In this document: piece after piece, positions 21,901 to 32,415 of the stretch | Layout: every line of letters begins with the position of its first letter | Numbering within the stretch: position 1 is the stretch's first letter | Made by a program: the position numbers and the translations under genes | The notes under the pieces: generated by a model | The model's database searches: none | What the model saw: only the letters and a program-made list of their open reading frames with translations | Told to the model about the DNA's origin: nothing | Origin: Omphalotus guepiniiformis | Taxonomy: Eukaryota; Basidiomycota; Agaricomycetes; Agaricales; Omphalotaceae | Reading direction: 5' to 3' | Assembly: GCA_028554645.1 (NCBI GenBank) | Contig: JAQOOI010000078.1 | Coordinates: 372,001 to 436,000 of the forward strand | DNA length: 64,000 bases

Positions 21901-22779
21901 ATCAACGCGAGTGCGATCCAGCGGAATGATTTGTTGTGTAGCATGTGTAACGCCTTTCGCTTGCAGCTTCAGGAAGTGGACCGGTCCTTCGGGTTGAGTC
22001 ATCGTAGCGCGCATGACTAAGATAGGGTTAGGAACTCAGGGCGCCACACAAGGGTCTACAAGAGTTCCCTCCGGCTCCGGTAATTGGAAGAGGCCGGTGT
22101 TCAATGTACCTATAGGCTATTAGTATATGAAACTTATATGAAACTTGAACATGTCAAGCTATTATCCAGTACTTAACTGTTAACAGTGTAAGTAATGGAC
22201 AACTATAATTGATATTTGTTATCAAAGTCAAAAATTTTGGGCGGCCACCAGTGAGCAAGTTCCCGGAGCTTCAAAGATTATTCCAGAATATTGATCTCGC
22301 TTGGGTCTGGTATATACCAGATAAAGCAGGATTAAGCCACAGAGGGCGGCCGTGCGGCGTGCAGTTCGCCTTGGTCGATCTCGAATCCGTTCGAAGTCGC
22401 ACGGCTGACAAGTACTTCATTGGGTGAGCGTAAGCGAGCCCAATTGTAGAGGGTGACCCAAAATCCGTTGCACAGCCACCGCGCGCGGCGCTACATTTCG
22501 ACACAACACAAGTAAATACAGAGCTTTAATGTGCCGCAGCTGTAAGCAGATTTAAGAATGTAGAAATAAATCAGTTTCTTTTCCTCTTTTCCCCTGAGAG
22601 TTCTGGGAAGAGGTTCCTTCCATTCAATAGTATCAATACAGCTTATTATTGTTTCAAAAGGCTCAGACAAAATCCTAAAAAAATCATGATGAAGTTGTAG
22701 GTGATATTCTCACTCTGCTTTTTGGAGAATAAGTTACTCAGCTCTCGTCAGTTGAAGTGTCTCCTCTCTACTCCATTAC
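21901..22779. other. Intergenic, upstream of MFS gene, grading into AT-rich DNA
   Basis: About 880 bp with no supported gene. Composition shifts to clearly more AT-rich DNA from about 22500 onward. The part after 22550 may be a more eroded section of the helicase relic that follows. Confidence 0.4.
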
Positions 22780-23710
22780 TCATCAGAAGCCAAACAGTCA
22801 TCTATCACTTTCAAAAGTTGGAAATTCTTAGACATATCATTCTTTCACCAAATCTAGTATTACTCTGACTCAAATCTTTTGTCAATCTAGAGGTAATCCA
22901 GAGCATAAGCTGTTTAGAGATGTGCTCCTTTGTCTGAGAGATCATGAACCTACCTCTGCTGGTTATCAGCAATGCAGAACTTACTTTAGGAAATATCTCT
23001 CTCCTGATGAACATTTCAAATTTGACAAAAGATCCTTTTGGCTGATGATGATAGAATCATGATTTCAAGGAATCTGTGGACTTATTATGATATTTAGTAG
23101 CTCTAAGTTAAAGCCCTAATGCTTGAATAAGCTGGTGAATGGTGTAAGAGACTTTGTCAGGAAAGATTGGTATATCTCTTCTGCAAATGCTCTGCATGAG
23201 CATCTATCTTCTGTAGTATAGCCGTAGATTGTGAAGGATACTAGATGGCAACATTACTTCACAACAAGCATTGTGCTGAGATTTGGTATAGGTCCTCCAA
23301 TCTAGGCCTGAAAGAAGTTAATCTTCCTTGGATTCCCATTGCTTAACAGTTAAATGGAATACTAGAGGGTGACACTGAATTGAACATAACACAACTAATA
23401 GAGCTAACACTGGCTTGGGCTATAACAATTCACAAGAATCAAGGTTTGACCTTAGACAAGGCAACTATCTTTCTTGGTGAGGAGGAATTTGCTTTAGTTG
23501 AATTATCCTTTGTGGCCATGAGTGAAGACATTGAAAAGAATTGCCTTCCATGACTCATTTCTAGCTCATTTGCAAAAAGTTAAGAAACCTCTTATGAGAC
23601 AGGATGATGTTTAGATTTAAAGAGAGGAATTAAAGTTGGTACTTGATGATTATGGAGTTGACTTTGACTTCAGTAGTGAATTAAATTTTTATGATAATTA
23701 ATGTCTTTAA
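22780..23710 (+). pseudogene. Decayed PIF1-like (Helitron) helicase relic
   Basis: Translation of the plus strand in shifting frames gives pieces matching PIF1/Helitron helicases: LTQIFCQSRGNPEHK and LFRDVLLCLRDHEPTSAGYQ near 22870-22980, then WAITIHKNQGLTLDKATIFL followed by EEFALVELSFVAMS near 23415-23525. The last two correspond to the conserved IHKSQGLTLD and FVAxSR motifs of this family. Several stop codons and frame changes interrupt it, so it cannot encode an enzyme. The stretch is visibly AT-rich compared with its neighbours. I could not identify terminal TC/CTRR ends or a Rep domain. It may be a fragment of a Helitron or of a host PIF1 copy; Helitron origin is the likelier reading. 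Confidence 0.7.
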
Positions 23711-24295
23711 TGAGTATTTTTGCATACTAACTGGGTACATGCAAAAACAGTGAATTTTATCATAAAATACGCTCAACCATATGCAGTAGGAGCCTAGCTC
23801 GTAATGCAAACCCTAGTGATTCATTTTCGGGCATCCTCTCGAAGGTTCCAGCTTGTGAAATCGGCATTCCATTCGCCAAGTGGCGCCCGCGACCAGTCCA
23901 ACATAGCTCCATAAGGCCAATAGTACTTGTGTGCCTCAAGGACCAAGGTTCAGTGGAACAAGGTGGACCGCCAGAAGTTTTCGTAGTAACAGTTACTATA
24001 CTGATGGGATTACCGTGCATATCCTGTACCGTGCAGCCGGTAGGAGCCGGTACTATAACTACGCCGCTCCTACCCAGTCATGACTGTGTTGTACTCAAAC
24101 TGGCCTTCTTGAAAACTTTGTCTGCCCGTGGTCGTCTGAGATAACCTACCCCACTTCGTCATAAGTCGCAATTTCCTGGGTCTGAAAGGTCATGAGAAAT
24201 CCATCGAGGCTAGATTGAAAAAGGGTCGCCGGTAATTTAGCAGAACGCTAAAAATGATATCGATCACGATATGGTACAAAGACGATCTTGATTCT
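23711..24295. other. Intergenic, 3' flank of cullin 4
   Basis: About 585 bp. A minus-strand frame at 23760-24020 contains an ordered-looking stretch (TSTIGLMELCWTGRGRHL, then SQAGTFER) that may be a fragment of a decayed gene, but I cannot connect it to splice sites or a family. Otherwise nothing. Confidence 0.35.
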
Positions 24296-27288
24296 TTATG
24301 CTAGATAGCGGAAAACGTTCCTGTCTTCCTCGCTCCTTTCCAAATATTCAGCTTCCACCAAATAATCCACCCGCTTTTTGATAGCATCGACTTGTGGTAC
24401 AAAGTGATTCTTTACTGCATCGATTGTCGCAACCTTCAGCTGTTCGTAGTGCATCTTTTTCTTCGCCTTCATGACACGGACAATAGCCGCTTCCAGTGTA
24501 AACCGACGGTCACTTTCAATGGCTTCGTTTGTCTGTTTAGATTCTTCATTCTGGAACAATCATGATGATTCCGTTATAAACGTAGTGATGAACATTGTAG
24601 TGTAGTACATACCGTGACCTTGGCTTGGATGGAATTAATATGCACTTGGAAGCGGGGATCGGTGAAGTCTTCATTGAAGCGGAATACGTCGTTGTTGTTA
24701 ACATCTTTACCGGGAGGGCTCTTTTTCAAGACTCTCTTCTTTCCACATGCTAGACTCTGCAGTGTCCGGCGAAGTTCCTCATCGTCTGCATGAACGGACA
24801 CAACGTCAGCCGAACAATATTGTCGTGAAAGCGCAACCTACCCATCTGCGTCAGAGCGGCCACATCCGCGAAAGGAATTTCCACACTGCTATTGAATAGG
24901 AGAAGCACAATCGCTTGATACAAGCTGACAGAAAGTTCTTTAGTTCCGGGCGTAAAGCGAGCCTTCAAGGTCACGGTGCCTAGAGCATGATCCCAATCAA
25001 GTCGTCTGTTGCTGTGCTTCGAGTTGTAGAAAACTGTGTACGCCTCCAAGCGCTTCTGCATCTAGTGCGTAATGAAGGTGAGCGTCTGTAGAACGCCAAA
25101 GAGAGAAAGGAAATCAGAAACCTCTACAGGTAGGGAGACCGTCTTCCTTAGCGCACTGAATGGCCATGCGCTTCGTTGCAGGACCATAACGGTGAGCATT
25201 CGGCCATTATCGTCCTCGCTCAGTTTCGAATGATACTCTCTCATCATCTCCCTGGATAATGCGAGATCTTTAAACATATCTTCTGCTAACCCAAACTCTG
25301 CGTCATAATCTTTGCGAATATTTGTCAGTACATGAAAGTGGTGCAAGAGAGATAAGCATACTCTCTTTCAATTTCTTGAGCATTACTGCCTCGAAGTCAT
25401 TTGAAGCACTTCGATTCAGCAGCAACCGCTTCGCCAGCTGACGGTGATAAAACGCTCTGAAAACGTCCTTGTCGTTTGAGAACCTGTATAGACTCAACAC
25501 AGCGTCTAGATGGCTTTCGAAAGCCGCGTCGCTGGCACCACTCTGCCCTTTCCTCATCAGTCTGTCGAGGTATTTGGCTAACATTTCAGCTGGCTTGCTG
25601 CGTCGAGCTTTGAATCCCGAGCCGAACGTATCAGTGAGTGCATACACAAAGTTCTGGTTGGGACGTTTAGGACCAGGGGTACTTGTTGTTGCAGTATTTG
25701 CAGCTACGTCGTCGTCAGCGAACGCTGCGTTTATGACCGATTCTCCAAGAGCTTTGAATTCGAGCAGTCGTTGAACCATATTGTCGTCATTATCGACGTC
25801 CTTGACAATTCCTGCTACGGTGGTCTACGAAGCAGGCATTAGAAGGAGAGGCAGTATAACGAACGGTACGATGAGATGAAATACCTGAATGTGTGCACCA
25901 AATGCAGTGCAGAGAACCTTGACACCATCGATGCGTGAGAATACCTGGTACATGAGGGTAAGGGAGTCGAGGTCCTTCGCGTCCATGTACGGGCCCACAG
26001 CTAAATGTATTTAGTCCCGTAGTCTTCAGTGTGCGAACGAAACCTGAATGACTCAGTTTCCTTGGCTAGCCATGCAAGTCGTTCGTCGAGCAGTGCTTGT
26101 TCGGTGGTCTGACGAATAATGTTCCAACTAGCAAGAGGGAAAACACTCTTGCTCCTTTCTACCTCCGCTTGGATGAGCTGGTGCGCGCGCTTAAAGAACC
26201 CTTGAGGTTTTGTCTTGAAGTGCTCGGCTAGCTCGGAGGATTTATGCATATAGTACTCCCGGGTGGATGAAACGAAGAAATTCTCAAATGCACTGTATTG
26301 ACCGTGAGCTGTGAGATGTTTAAGCATGTTGGACATGTCTTGGCGCAGAGGGTGCTGTTGACTGTCCGATAACATTCAGTCAAAAGTATCTTCAAGGCTT
26401 GGAATGGTAAAGTATTACCCAGAGTTCCGTTCTTCAATAGCCCAGAGGTTGAAGTTTTCGCGGAGACGATCAGCAATATGAGGATGTCCAAAGATTCCGG
26501 CGTTGAAGGTTGTAAAAGCGAGGCTCCTTGTGAGGTATCAATATCCTTCGAGGATGGGACACATATATATAGGACCTACTGAATGCTCGTTACAGCCTTA
26601 ATACTGGGAAAGAAGACTTGATCCAAGTAAGTGAGGACAGATTGCAAAATCGACTGTCCGTGTTCCATATTCAGAGGAAGTCAGGGCATAAAGAGAGAAA
26701 GCGCACGCACCACGGCGTCGTGAAACCATTCACAGATTTCCGATAACAAGCGAATCCACTCGATGCCGCTTTCCTTCGCTAGTATCTCTCGCGAAAGTTC
26801 CCTGATACACCTTTCGAGGGCAATCTTCAAGATATCATGCACACCTTCGCCCTTGCCTAGTACACATACAATCTGTCGACATCTGTTATAGACATCCTCG
26901 TAGCATTCAGGAAGATCTGGAGATGTTCGGTTCAGCAAGCACTCGATGCTCTGCTTAAGGAACCTTGAGCCATCGTCTATCAGTTGCGGTCTCTGTGCTG
27001 ATTGATTACCGCCAAGTACAGGAATCAGTGGGATGCACGCGATGCGATAGCAACAAGTCTCCTACCAAAGTTGCCATTTATTTTAATCCTCTTGATGGCT
27101 CCATGGGCAGCAGACGGTATCGCCTTAGACCTAGAAGCAGAGGCAACATCAGGGTCGGCGTCTAATCGAGCTACCTTTCTAAGAGGAGAAGCCGACCCAT
27201 CTCCTGCAGCATCGACGGCGGTCGAGCTCTTCTTCGAAAAACCATTTGAAGTCGTTGGAAGTTCTAAGAGGGTGAAAACACTTGTCAT
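24296..27288 (-). CDS. CUL4: Cullin 4, scaffold of CRL4 ubiquitin ligases
   Basis: Scaffold linking DDB1-type adaptors to the Rbx1 RING and E2 (family knowledge). Eleven exons: 27288-27066, 26997-26711, 26653-26580, 26526-26419, 26361-26039, 26000-25885, 25824-25362, 25309-25122, 25061-24842, 24785-24613, 24550-24296; 809 aa. N-terminal extension plus IKRIKINGNF and RPQL resembles the CUL4 entry. Cullin repeats lead to the homology domain with FYNSKHSNRRLDWDHALGTV, then VFRFNEDFTDPRF and IQAKVT. The C-terminal Nedd8 domain contains AAIVRVMKAKKKMHYEQL, with Lys753 as the expected neddylation site, and ends in the canonical EYLERSEEDRNVFRYLA. Assignment to CUL4 over CUL1 or CUL3 rests on the N-terminus and FNEDFTDPRFQV. 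The fifth intron is modelled at only 38 nt and is the weakest junction. Confidence 0.9.
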
Positions 27289-27500
27289 TGGCTAAAACGG
27301 TTGAGGAATGCAGCAGCAAAGTGATGAATGAAGTACGTTCAGTCAGGCTAAGTGGTCCGTGCACATTGACAAACGCGGTCCGTACCTGTCCGTACTACTC
27401 TCAAAACACGTCTACGGTCTATCAAATACTTTTTTACCTTCTAATCATCTAAATTGCTTCAATCTCCTCAACTTACACCTCAGATATGATTGGATGAGCT
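27289..27500. promoter_or_regulatory. Divergent intergenic region CUL4 / WDR59
   Basis: 212 bp between head-to-head start codons, containing both promoters and 5' UTRs. CT-rich tracts lie at 27430-27480 just before the WDR59 start. No strong TATA box. Confidence 0.4.
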
Positions 27501-30500
27501 ATGGATTCGACTATCAACCATGATACTCAAGTAGATCTGCAAAATCCTCTCGAGCCCATGAAGAGCACGCGTAAATCAGTTCGTGGCAGGCGGTATTCGC
27601 TGCCTTCGAATAATCAAGACACGACTGAAACTGAAGCACAACTACACCTGGGTGAACTATCTTCACCAGGGGACTCAGAAGATGGAAGTAACTTTCGCAA
27701 AAGCCTCGAAATTGACATGAAGGGTCTGGTTGGCGATGCTGTCGGAAACATGAGTTGCAGTATCCTAACAACTTGTGCAGTCCTCACGAAGGAGCTGTTT
27801 TAGATGAGTATTAGTCCCGCATCCAGAGACGTTGTACTAGCGGCGTAAGGATAGAGTATCATTTCAATACCATACCCTCATTCATACCTTTAGACGCCGC
27901 GGTTTATTCATTATCGACCTTGAAGCACCATTTGAAGTTCCCCGGTTCCTTCCTCAAGGTGGCACATGGGACGTCGCTGATGTGCAATGGAACCCTCATC
28001 CTGGTCGTGCTGAATACATTGTGTCCACTTCAAGCGAGAAACTGTACGCGTTTTGGTTTTCTCGTGACACCAGACTTACACCCTTTTTAGACTAATTTGG
28101 AATCTCATGATGTCGGGAAAGACGTCTATAGAGCATATCCTGCACTCTCACTACCGCGCTATCACGGACATCAACTGGCATACTACGGAACATGACACTG
28201 TAGTCAGCACAGGAATAGACTCATGGGTGTGGGCTTGGGACATTAGGGAACCGCGCAAGCCAATTTTTGGCCTGTGTGCATTTAACGGTAAGCTGCTACA
28301 TTGCACTCTGTAACTACTTTTCTAAAGAATCATACACTACAGCTCCGGGGACTCAGGTCAAATGGAATCGCCAGGATGCCAACATTCTCGCTTCGTCTCA
28401 TGCCGATCAGGTACTCATTTGGGATCGCCGGGTATGCTTCTCCAACGCATCATAGTGTTTTTCAATCAACTATCTCCTGCAGAAAGGATCTCTCCCAATA
28501 ACCACCATACAAGGACACACTTCCCGGATCTATGGAATTGATTGGTCGCACAGTGCTCGCGACGAAATCGTGACCTGCTCTCTCGACAAGACAATCAAAC
28601 TCTGGAACATCAACGAAAACGCCGTTGATGGTGACTCAGCGCGGGTTTCGTCCAGTTCTGATGAACATTCACGCGTTATTTCAACCGCGCGCATAAGATC
28701 TGAACCCAAAGCAACTATACGGACGACATACCCTGTGTGGCGCGCGCGAAACCTGCCTTTTGGACGGGGTGTATTGAGTTTGGCCCAGCGCGGAGAAACC
28801 GCTTTGGAAATGTATGCCGTTGGAGGTGAACGACAGGTCATAGTACCTGTGGAAACGTATGAGGGACATACGGATGTAGTCAAGGAGTTTGTGTGGAGAA
28901 GGGGCGGTTATGGTCAGTCTTAATGTCCTCCCTAATTCTCTTTCCTTCTTCTCACTTGGCATGATCTCCGCAGACGGCAGCGAGTTTCAGTTAATAACTT
29001 GGTCCAAGGACCGGACATTAAGATTCTGGCCAGTGGATTCAGACACAATGCAGGTAGCCCCATGACATAGCACCTCCATGCTTCAGGAACGCTGACACTT
29101 TTTCACAGAAAGTAGGATATACCCCAGTCCTAAGAGGTCGCTCACGGCCATTGGGAGATGTTGCTTTCCATGATCAGTCTACAACCTCCTTTCGTAATCC
29201 ACCAGAAGACTCCCGAGGACTTCCTCTTCTTTCAGCACCAATTGGGAACAGATCGATTTTGGCTGAAGTCAGGGCAGGTTTACCTCCTCGCCGTAGGAAC
29301 AATAGCCTCAATCTCCCGCCACGGCTTTCACATTCATTTATCCAAGAAAACGTGGTCAATGCCGGAATTCAATATCGCTCGTTTCTACATTCGCTCAACG
29401 ATGAAGCTCATTTGAGCTCGAGTGCAGCTTCTAATGATACCTTGCATTCGTCAAGCATGAAACGAATGGCTGCTTCTGGAGCAGGTGGCGGAACAATGAG
29501 CCGAGGTGCTGCTGGAAGCAAGTTACGAGCTCGGGTGGATGCCTTGTCGTGGCTGACTAGTGTGAAGGTTGGAGAGAAGAGAAGGGGGAGCAGCTCTGGT
29601 GCAGGGAGTAGAGCAAATAGTGGTGAAGCATCAAGGATGAGTTCAAGGTCCGCTGGAAGGTCGAAGAATGACACAAGTGTAACCATCCTTGCGGGTAGCA
29701 AAAGGCGAAGGAGTGAAAGTCGCAGTCGGGCTCCCGGAGAAGACAGGGAAGTGGGTCAATCATTGCAGGATGAGTAAGTAATCTGGTCATTATTCACTCA
29801 ACTGAGGTTTTTGATTGTTACCAGAATAACCTCTGTACTAGCAAAGCTGCCAGCATCAAAGATCAGACTTGAAAAGGTTTATGCCTCCTTCTCTATGACT
29901 TTTCTGTATCTAATTTGGAATGGTGTAGCACGACTTGACCAAGAAAAGGACGTGCACTCTGGGGTTGCAGGGTCCTTGGGGTGCCAATTCTTCTGTTTTC
30001 TTACGGATCACTTTCACATTTCCAAAGGAATACCCGCAGGGAACTTATCCTGACGGAACACCAGCGATAAACTTGGAACATACCCCGTTGATAACAATGA
30101 AGGATCGCGCGTTTATTCTTCGTCGACTGCGTACTCTTCGAGAGTCTCGACGTCCATGCTTGGAAGCATGTCTGCGTTTTTTGTTGTTCCGAAATGAGGA
30201 TGAGAGAGCTGACACCACTATTCGGCTGGACTCAGAATCATCCTCGGATGATGACGATGAGCATGGACCTCGAAAACCCAGAGAAGTCACTGTCTCTTTA
30301 TTGCGCAACAACAAAAATCTTGCAGAACCGAGAACATCCCAAGGAAGTTTTGGACCTAATGGTTTGTCACTAGCATTGCACCAAACTTTGTGAAACTAAT
30401 GAAGTGGACTGTAGGCGAACTCGTATGTTTCTTCAGAGCGCCCCCTAGGATAGTTCGTAACATCATGAATGGACTTTCCCGATCTCCAGCGAAAACTTCG

Positions 30501-32367
30501 GACAGAGCGACACCCGGTGCTGACGACGCTGGGCCCCGAATATTTCAGTCGCCTTCTTTAGTTGCAGATGCTGTTCGCCGTCTAGGTCTCGCTGCTACAG
30601 ACAGGTACAATAGAACTGGTGAAGTCAAACGAGAAAGCGGAGAACATATCACTCGTATCATGACAAATCTCTTGACGTTCCCGCGACATGCTGGACGCCG
30701 TGAATCTGAATCGGTGCCATCAGAGGATGTCCCGAACGCCTTCGCATTAGTAGCACCAAGGAGGAGTACCGTCTTCATCGCAAATACGTCCATCATCTCA
30801 GGCGGTGACAGTACAGTCGCAGCGCATTACATATTTGCCTCGCATAGTCTCCTCGATGTTTGTGATGTAAATGCAGCGTTCGCACGAGCGCACGGTCGCT
30901 ATGATCACGAGCGAGTGTTCAGGACGCTGGGAGCAGTACTGGGTGCTGGCACTGGCAATGTGTCTACTGGACGTAAATCCAGTCGATTAGCAAAACAACT
31001 ACTGGACCGATTGTTGTGCATTTCATCACCTAGACGAATTATCCTCACCGATTTGTACAGGTTGTCTGAGCTCCGAGGAGAAAAAGATGTACAAATGTTA
31101 GCCATGGTAGCCACCATCATTCTTCAAGCCTTCTGTTCCTCCCCTGTTAAAAATGCCGGTCACGTTCCGCCTCCCCATTCCAGGTCAAGGGCACCGAGTA
31201 CACGAATCATTGGCACACTGGGTGGCTTGGATTATTTCACGTCCCGTCATCCCAGATCTTCAGTCATTCATGCTGCTCCATTGTCTCCAATAGGGCCGGC
31301 TGTACCGCTTTCCCCTAGTGCACTGCAGCACCCAGCATCGATTTCCTCTTCAGCATCCTCCCGTGGCTCGTGGTCAAGCCTTTTCAACACCGGCGGCATG
31401 CGTCAATTCGTGAACGGGATGCAGGAAAGTCTTAAGGATGGTTCTGCCACCCCCTCTGAACTTCCTCCGACCATCTCTGGTCCGTGGATTACTGTGCCGC
31501 GCCACGGACGAGTCTTACGAGGCCCGGATTCTCCTATTCCCATACGGCGATCCAATTGGAGAGAAAGTGTAAATGTAACCCCTCCTGCAGTTTCCCGATC
31601 CTGGAGCGAGTCTATCCCTATACCAAAAGGCACACCCACATCGCCTCCTGCAGGACATCAACGGCCGACCTTTTCGCAAGTTGCTAATTACCGTGCTCAT
31701 TCGTCTAAGGAGAAGCGGATTGTTTTTGTCGAACCAACTGCTGAAAATCAGGAGTAAGTTTCCCCCTAAGCTAATCATTGCTAGAGCTCATGGCTTCCCA
31801 GACCTGCGCAAAGCTTTACCACTGACGACATCAAACTACTGAATGCTCACGTACAATTCTATGCCGAGATGCTGTTCAGTTGGCAACTGTTCCATAAACG
31901 CATAGAGTTGCTAAAGTCTGTCCCTCAACACCATGCTACTTACGATAGTAAGCCCCATGGTCTGGGTATGTCATCGGTATACATCTCCAACTCCCTACCG
32001 CCTGACTAAGTATTCATACATAGGATTGGTTCGAACATGCAGTCGTTGTGCTTCACTTCAAGTATCGAAACTTGGACCATGCGAATCCTGTGGAAACTCA
32101 TGCAGTATGCCTACATGTACTATCTGTAGGTTATCCGTCAAGGGTGAGTTATCCATGGTAGCACGGCGCCACATTCACTCACACAGATATTTAGGGCTTT
32201 CGATAAGTTGCGTGCGCTGCTTGCATGTGGCTCATGTCTCATGTTGGAAGTCACTTCGAATCGCGGTGTGCCCTTCAGGTTGCGGATGTGCTTGTGAAGT
32301 CTCCGGTTCTTATGTGTCACCTTCTATGATTCAGTCACCTCAATCAATTTCGAGGATATTAAAATAA
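27501..32367 (+). CDS. MTC5: WDR59/Mtc5 (Sea3), SEACAT/GATOR2 subunit
   Basis: Component of the vacuolar SEACAT/GATOR2 complex that activates TORC1 in response to amino acids (family knowledge). Fourteen exons: 27501-27740, 27804-27844, 27894-28043, 28091-28287, 28343-28431, 28483-28912, 28974-29053, 29109-29773, 29825-29876, 29929-30361, 30415-31753, 31802-31965, 32024-32143, 32195-32367; 1390 aa. N-terminal WD40 propeller: GLFIIDLEAPFE, WDVADVQWNPHPGRAEYI, ITDINWHTTEHDTVVSTGID, APGTQVKWNRQDANILASSH, IKLWNINENAVDG. An RWD domain follows around residues 640-760. The C-terminus has a zinc-binding RING-like array (CSRC, CESCGNSC, CTICRLS, CVRCLHVAHVSCW, CPSGCGCAC). The junction of exons 1 and 2 is uncertain (donor GTCGGA). 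Stop is only 48 bp from the stop of the next gene. Confidence 0.92.
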
Positions 32368-32415
32368 AGTCATTCTACATGTACTGGGAAACTGGGAAAC
32401 CTGAACTGGAATCAA

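Noticed and set aside
23760..24020. Possible gene fragment downstream of CUL4
   Set aside because: Some ordered-looking residues, but there is no known family or start context, and I could not add exons.
25362..25824. Plus-strand frame of 101 codons inside CUL4 (25469-25774)
   Set aside because: Antisense shadow of a well-supported cullin exon.
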